This document shows positions 59,910 to 64,000 of a DNA stretch of 64,000 bases, piece by piece; positions within the stretch are counted from its first letter, which is position 1, and each line of letters begins with the position of its first letter. Made by a program: the position numbers and the translations under genes. Source of the stretch: Paludibacter sp. (GTDB lineage Bacteria; Bacteroidota; Bacteroidia; Bacteroidales; Paludibacteraceae); the NCBI GenBank assembly GCA_024710005.1, contig JANJVQ010000001.1, positions 19,013 to 83,012 on the forward strand, in the 5' to 3' direction. Under the pieces are notes generated by a model. That model was given only the letters and a program-made list of their open reading frames with translations. It was not told the origin of the DNA and did no database searches.

Positions 59910-59917
59910 TATCTTTA
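59910..59917 (+). promoter_or_regulatory. Possible -7 element of the FMN-binding protein gene
   Basis: TATCTTTA on the plus strand, a near match. It would start at about 59924, so the reading frame's first ATG (59931) would leave a 7-base leader. The ATGs at 59961 or 59970 are better starts. Confidence 0.35.
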
Positions 59918-59960
59918 CTTTGAAATTTCTATGAAAATCATTTATTTTGTAATCTTAAAC

Positions 59961-60479
59961 ATGGATAGTATGTCACACCGTATATTATTTATCTTGTTCT
60001 TTTTTTCAACGCTTACCTGGGCGCAAAGAGGCAGAAGAAATGCTGAACCTGTTCTACATGAAGTATCTAATAAAGCTGTTGTTCAGTGTGTCTTTCCAGA
60101 GGCAGTCAAAGTTGAGAAGGTTAATGACTACTGGTATTCTATCTTAAATGAGAAGGGAAAAGTGATTGGATATGCTATGAACAGTCAGTCGTTTTGTGCA
60201 GATATTGTTGGTTATAAAGGAACAACACCTGTCATGATAATTACTGATACGAAATATATGATCAAAAAAGTGGCATTGCTTTCACATTATGAGACATTGA
60301 GTTACGTGAGACTGCTCGAAAATGAGGGTTTTTTCAATCAGTGGAATAATCTTACTTTGAAAGAAGCAGGGAACAAGTCTTTGGACGCTTATTCCGGAGC
60401 TACTGAAACTGCACTGTCGATAGAAAAAAACTTACTGTTTCTGTTGAAAAATGGAATCAGGATGAAACCAAAAAAATAA
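59961..60479 (+). CDS. Exported FMN-binding domain protein
   Basis: A signal peptide (SHRILFILFFFSTLTWAQ) precedes one FMN-binding domain (about 60-150 in the mature numbering): IGYAMNSQSFCADIVGYKGT, VALLSHYETLSYVRLLENEG, and DAYSGATETALSIEKNLL with the SGAT threonine that takes covalent FMN in RnfG/NqrC. It is a single soluble domain with no membrane helix besides the signal, so it may be a periplasmic electron carrier modified by an ApbE-type transferase, which is not encoded here. Confidence 0.85.
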   Translation: MDSMSHRILFILFFFSTLTWAQRGRRNAEPVLHEVSNKAVVQCVFPEAVKVEKVNDYWYSILNEKGKVIGYAMNSQSFCADIVGYKGTTPVMIITDTKYMIKKVALLSHYETLSYVRLLENEGFFNQWNNLTLKEAGNKSLDAYSGATETALSIEKNLLFLLKNGIRMKPKK

Positions 60480-60532
60480 CCGGCACATAACAAATGCACC
60501 GGTTACCGTTATCATTTTGTGGTTTAACAAAA

Positions 60533-63076
60533 TCAGAACTGTTCTTTTCCAAATGTGCTGTCTGATTTTTTGGCACTTTTTCCTTTGTTGTTGAAAGCGT
60601 AATTGATGCCAATCTCAACTATGCCCCCTTTTCTGAAGTAATCTGTTTCCTGATAGAAGATTTCCACCCCATCTTTGTTAAATGCCTGTGTATCCAAACC
60701 TTGTACATTTGAGCCCAACAAATCGAATACCCTCAGGGAGAAATCCCATCCTTTCAGCCTCAGAGGAGAATAGGTTAACGCTGCATTGGATAAATAGATT
60801 AAATCATTTTTACCCTGCGCCGTAATTGAAGCCGATTTAAAATTAAAGTCCAGATTAAACTTAATTTCTTTCGAGATATTAAGATTCATATTCGATTTAA
60901 CTGACCAGTTCAGGCTCGAATTATCCACCAGATAACCAAAGATATCTCCCTGTACGGTATAGTTATACAAAGATCCTCCGATAAAGAATTTGGCAAATTT
61001 TCCGGCATCAATGTTGGCATTCAGCTCGGCACCTAATGATTTCGAATTTCCTGCATTGGTATAACTTCTGATCAGCACATCTTCACCGGTAACAGCCATC
61101 ACATTTGCATTCTCATTGGTGACGGTGTTAACCCTGAATACAGCATTGTCAACACCCCTGTAAAAGCCGGTCAGTGCCAGGTTGTGATTTCCAAGTCTGC
61201 GACCATAAGATAGTTCGAAATTCAGGAGATACTCCGGTTGGAGCTCGGGGTCACCCACTTCATAAACTTCAAGATGTCTTCTGTATAAGAAAGGGGTCAT
61301 ATTTTTCAATGGAGGTCTGCTCACTCTTCTGCTGGTTGCAAAAGTAACTCTATCGTTTTCTGTTGCATCCCAGTTCAGGTGCAGGGTGTGAAACAAATCA
61401 AATTGATTGGTAAGATAATTTGATTTCTTTTCTCCATCGAAAAGTGAAAAATAATCCGCTGTCAATATATTAACCTCCTGATTCATATATTCGAGCCGTA
61501 GACCGGCAATGTAACTTAATTTGTCAAAGCTACCTGTGTAATTTACATAACCGGCATAAATATTCCTGCTCAGATCTACTTCATTTTCAAGTGAGGTATA
61601 AGGAAGCAATTGATTCGTAACAACATTCAGGGTATCATAATTGAATGCTCCGTTTATATCCATAAACTGAGGCTGCAATCCAAGACTCAACTTTGAACCG
61701 TTTGCAAACTGCTGATTATAATCGACTGATAATCTGATACCATCCAGGGGAGTTTCATCCGACTGTTGATATTCAAGTTCCTTTGCTCCTATCGTTTTTG
61801 CCCCATAATCATAAGCATAATTCTCATTCGTCAGTTTGCGGCTTAAATTCGAATGCTCATACAATGCCGAGAATTTCAATTCGGCCGATTTACTCAACTG
61901 ATGTACAAAATCGAGATTACCACTTTGGAATTGACCCAATCTGTCATCCGTATTGGGATTGTAAATCCAGCGATCGTTTCTGTCGACACCAGCGATGGTT
62001 TGTTTGTTTATGTCAGCAAAGAAGTTATTATAGAGATAATAAGCCGAACGACCTTCTTTGCGGGTTCCATAAAAATAGGAAGCCGACAAAACTGTTTTAT
62101 CTGTCAACTGATAATCGAAACCCACATTCGCTGTACTGTTTTCGTACCATTCAGGGCGTTCCCCGCTTGCCACCATATGTCTGTAAACTCCTTCGCTCAC
62201 ATGAATACGGGCATCTCCGGTGCGCATACCATTTACATTTTTCCTGTTGTAGTATAAACCTCCATATAGTGATAGCCTGTCTTTATTGTACATGACATTC
62301 ACACCCCCTCCGTAACGGTTGTCGTTTTGCTTAAAGCCACTAAACTCATCGGTAAGGTGATTCCAGGGACCACCCCCTATCAATCCGTTCATTGACACCG
62401 TAAGTCCTTCAACCCCGGTTTTTTTCGTAAGTATATTGATAATGCCACCTTTCCCCTGCGCATCAAAATTGGAAGTGGGAACTGAAATCACTTCGATATT
62501 CTCAATCTGATTGGCAGATAGCTGAGCCAGTAACACGGAAGGATCAAGCTGAGTGGGTTTTCCGTTCAGGTATACCATAAAATCAGATGTTCCTCTTACT
62601 GAAACCGTTCCATCGGGGTCAACCGATACGGATGGTAGTTTGCTGAGTATGTCGGTTGCATTACCTCCATCTGCCGTTTGAAAATCGGCTGCCCGATAAC
62701 TCTGGCGGTCGATTTGTTGCGTCGATGTTTTCCTGTTTGCCTGAACAAGAACCTCTTCCAGTCCGACTGCCAGCGGTGCAAGGGCAATCATTTCTAAATT
62801 TACTGATGCACCGTTACGCGAAGTCCCCGTTGTAACAATTTTTTCAACATATCCGACATAGGATATTTTCAGGTGTTTATTCTCTGCAGATGTTTCAAGC
62901 GTGAAAGTGCCATCGAATGCACTCACCACACCTTGTTTTGACTCCTGGGCATATACCGTGGCACCTATCAATGGTTCATTGGTTATGGCATCGACGATTT
63001 TCCCGGTAATCCTTATATTGGAAAAAACAGAAGTACATGTTATCAAAAATAAGGCGATAAAAAAATGATGTTTCAT
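60533..63076 (-). CDS. TonB-dependent outer-membrane receptor (carboxypeptidase-regulatory N-domain)
   Basis: Signal peptide MKHHFFIALFLITCTSVFSN, then a CarboxypepD_reg-like domain (about 20-105, GKIVDAITNEPLIGATVYAQ), a plug domain (about 125-220, ILSKLPSVSVDPDGTVSVRG then VYLNGKPT) and a 22-strand barrel ending SVTF-like KGGIVEIGINYAF. No FecA-type signalling N-domain. 847 aa, of the outer membrane beta-barrel family common in Bacteroidota, not with a SusD partner. Ligand unknown. Confidence 0.9.
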   Translation of the reverse strand: MKHHFFIALFLITCTSVFSNIRITGKIVDAITNEPLIGATVYAQESKQGVVSAFDGTFTLETSAENKHLKISYVGYVEKIVTTGTSRNGASVNLEMIALAPLAVGLEEVLVQANRKTSTQQIDRQSYRAADFQTADGGNATDILSKLPSVSVDPDGTVSVRGTSDFMVYLNGKPTQLDPSVLLAQLSANQIENIEVISVPTSNFDAQGKGGIINILTKKTGVEGLTVSMNGLIGGGPWNHLTDEFSGFKQNDNRYGGGVNVMYNKDRLSLYGGLYYNRKNVNGMRTGDARIHVSEGVYRHMVASGERPEWYENSTANVGFDYQLTDKTVLSASYFYGTRKEGRSAYYLYNNFFADINKQTIAGVDRNDRWIYNPNTDDRLGQFQSGNLDFVHQLSKSAELKFSALYEHSNLSRKLTNENYAYDYGAKTIGAKELEYQQSDETPLDGIRLSVDYNQQFANGSKLSLGLQPQFMDINGAFNYDTLNVVTNQLLPYTSLENEVDLSRNIYAGYVNYTGSFDKLSYIAGLRLEYMNQEVNILTADYFSLFDGEKKSNYLTNQFDLFHTLHLNWDATENDRVTFATSRRVSRPPLKNMTPFLYRRHLEVYEVGDPELQPEYLLNFELSYGRRLGNHNLALTGFYRGVDNAVFRVNTVTNENANVMAVTGEDVLIRSYTNAGNSKSLGAELNANIDAGKFAKFFIGGSLYNYTVQGDIFGYLVDNSSLNWSVKSNMNLNISKEIKFNLDFNFKSASITAQGKNDLIYLSNAALTYSPLRLKGWDFSLRVFDLLGSNVQGLDTQAFNKDGVEIFYQETDYFRKGGIVEIGINYAFNNKGKSAKKSDSTFGKEQF

Positions 63077-63131
63077 AAATTATTATTGTTTGTTTCACAT
63101 ATAAACTAACATGATGGGCAAAGGTTTAATT

Positions 63132-63154
63132 TATCCTATCACATTTATAGGATA
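63132..63154. promoter_or_regulatory. Palindrome upstream of the TonB-dependent receptor
   Basis: TATCCTAT-N7-ATAGGATA, two perfect 8-base arms, about 60-80 bases before the receptor start. It may be an operator for a dimeric repressor. Not a terminator as no T-run follows. Confidence 0.45.
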
Positions 63155-63168
63155 TTAACTTTTATTGA

Positions 63169-63205
63169 CAAAAAAAACACGGAGTAATACAATATTGCTC
63201 CGTGT
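63169..63205 (-). terminator. Intrinsic terminator of hppA
   Basis: On the minus strand ACACGGAGCAAT-ATTGT-ATTACTCCGTGT (12 bp, one mismatch) followed by a run of eight Ts, 29 bases after the hppA stop. Confidence 0.85.
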
Positions 63206-63233
63206 CTCTTATTTAAAATGTTGAAAAGGCAGC

Positions 63234-64000
63234 TTAGAACAGACTCCAGGCTACAGTAAGACCTGCCATCACAATTGAAACCATACTCATCAATTTTATC
63301 AGGATATTCAATGAAGGTCCTGAAGTATCTTTAAACGGATCTCCAACAGTGTCACCCACTACAGTTGCTTTGTGACTCTCAGAACCTTTTCCTCCCAGAT
63401 TTCCTTCTTCGATGTATTTTTTCGCATTATCCCATGCACCACCAGCGTTGGCCATGAAAACAGCCAGCACGAAACCAGCACTTAAACCGCCAATAAGCAA
63501 ACCAACAACACCACCAACACCTAAAATAACTCCAACCAAAACAGGAACAACAATGGCTAGAATTGACGGGAACAGCATTTCACGTTGTGCACCTTTGGTT
63601 GAAATGGCAACACAACGAGCATAATCCGGTTCAGCTTTACCTTCCATAATACCGGCAATTTCACGGAATTGACGACGTACTTCGGCAACCATACTTTGGG
63701 CAGCACGGCCTACGGCATTCATTGTAAGTCCACAGAACACGAAAGCCATCATGGCACCAATAAAAATACCAACCAAAACAATCGGATTCATAAGGGTTAC
63801 ATTATAATACTCCATGAAATCCTGAAATGATGATACGCGAATCTGATCAACGGTCAGCAATTCCGAACCAACTTTGGCCAAGCCATTAATAGATGCATGA
63901 GCAATACGTTCCAGGGCAATTTTTATTTCTTCGATGTATGAAGCAAGCAGCGCAAGAGCCGTAAGTGCAGCCGAGCCAATAGCAAAGCCCTTACCTGTAG
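63234..64000 (-). CDS. hppA: Membrane-bound proton/sodium-pumping pyrophosphatase, C-terminal part
   Basis: The frame runs off the right end of the window, so the N-terminal part is missing. Visible are the last membrane helices, the [17 protein letters not shown] motif at the window edge, [14 protein letters not shown] at the end, and the C-terminal catalytic loop [20 protein letters not shown] then [18 protein letters not shown] typical of M-PPases. The Gly in TGKG suggests a potassium-dependent subfamily, but the diagnostic Ala/Lys three residues earlier lies outside. It hydrolyses pyrophosphate and pumps H+ or Na+ across the inner membrane. Codon start at 63881 is internal. Confidence 0.92.
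   Translation of the reverse strand, partial: TGKGFAIGSAALTALALLASYIEEIKIALERIAHASINGLAKVGSELLTVDQIRVSSFQDFMEYYNVTLMNPIVLVGIFIGAMMAFVFCGLTMNAVGRAAQSMVAEVRRQFREIAGIMEGKAEPDYARCVAISTKGAQREMLFPSILAIVVPVLVGVILGVGGVVGLLIGGLSAGFVLAVFMANAGGAWDNAKKYIEEGNLGGKGSESHKATVVGDTVGDPFKDTSGPSLNILIKLMSMVSIVMAGLTVAWSLF

Overview
The window reads as a chromosome segment of a Bacteroidota bacterium, most likely in the order Bacteroidales or Marinilabiliales. The evidence is the promoter type (TTTG, about 19 bases, TAnnTTTG), the scarcity of Shine-Dalgarno sequences, a type IX secretion C-terminal domain, a SusC-like TonB-dependent receptor, a GlsB-like glycine-lipid acyltransferase, a nusB-yajC-ybbR gene order, DUF4293, a PUR-alpha protein and dipeptidyl peptidase III. 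The base composition is fairly AT-rich. I cannot name the genus. No prophage, insertion sequence, integrase or CRISPR array is visible.

Layout. 0-16 kb is housekeeping: a BrkB/YihY membrane protein (5' end cut), coaE, dipeptidyl peptidase III, mazG, thrS, tRNA-Leu, glsB, an HU protein, a 29-residue basic ribosomal-type protein, rng, a tRNA-Gly/Leu/Leu cluster, two zinc-type cation diffusion facilitators, a TPR/PD40 lipid-envelope-type protein, a short NfeD and floA. 16-33.8 kb is one tightly packed minus-strand polysaccharide operon of 16 genes. It encodes an ABC exporter (Wzm/Wzt), four family-2 glycosyltransferases, a GT14-like enzyme, an unnamed DxD protein, two GT4 enzymes, two deacetylase-type proteins, a formyltransferase, a GT-C membrane enzyme, an AsnB-type amidotransferase, a FemAB/GNAT protein and a DUF354 protein. 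33.9-40 kb holds pulA, a four-helix-bundle protein, dcp and a type IX cargo protein. 40-43.6 kb has a non-canonical sugar-phosphate transferase and a Wzi-like outer-membrane protein. 43.6-54.5 kb is a minus-strand run: nusB-yajC-ybbR, then wlbC-wlbB-wlbA for a diacetamido-uronic acid, DUF4293, msrB-msrA, and oxyR-mfd. 54.6-64 kb has a PUR protein, L-threonine aldolase, a full-length NfeD protease, an ECF sigma factor, folK, gmk, rnpB, an FMN-binding protein, a TonB-dependent receptor and the C-terminal part of hppA.

How the genes fit together. The polysaccharide operon, the 40-43 kb pair and the wlb genes together suggest an exported glycan containing an N-acetylated uronic acid that may be amidated and formylated. 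oxyR-mfd and msrB-msrA group repair of oxidised DNA and protein.

Most unusual structure. (1) Two 79-bp units lie between a near-perfect promoter and the intact tRNA-Gly gene. Each unit has a copy of the tRNA 5' end followed by a perfect 17-nt antisense copy of the tRNA D-arm. (2) At least eight families of short-period intergenic repeat arrays recur through the window. They often abut or supply stop codons (mazG, dcp, msrA, a deacetylase, pulA), and one array encodes the core of the pulA signal peptide.
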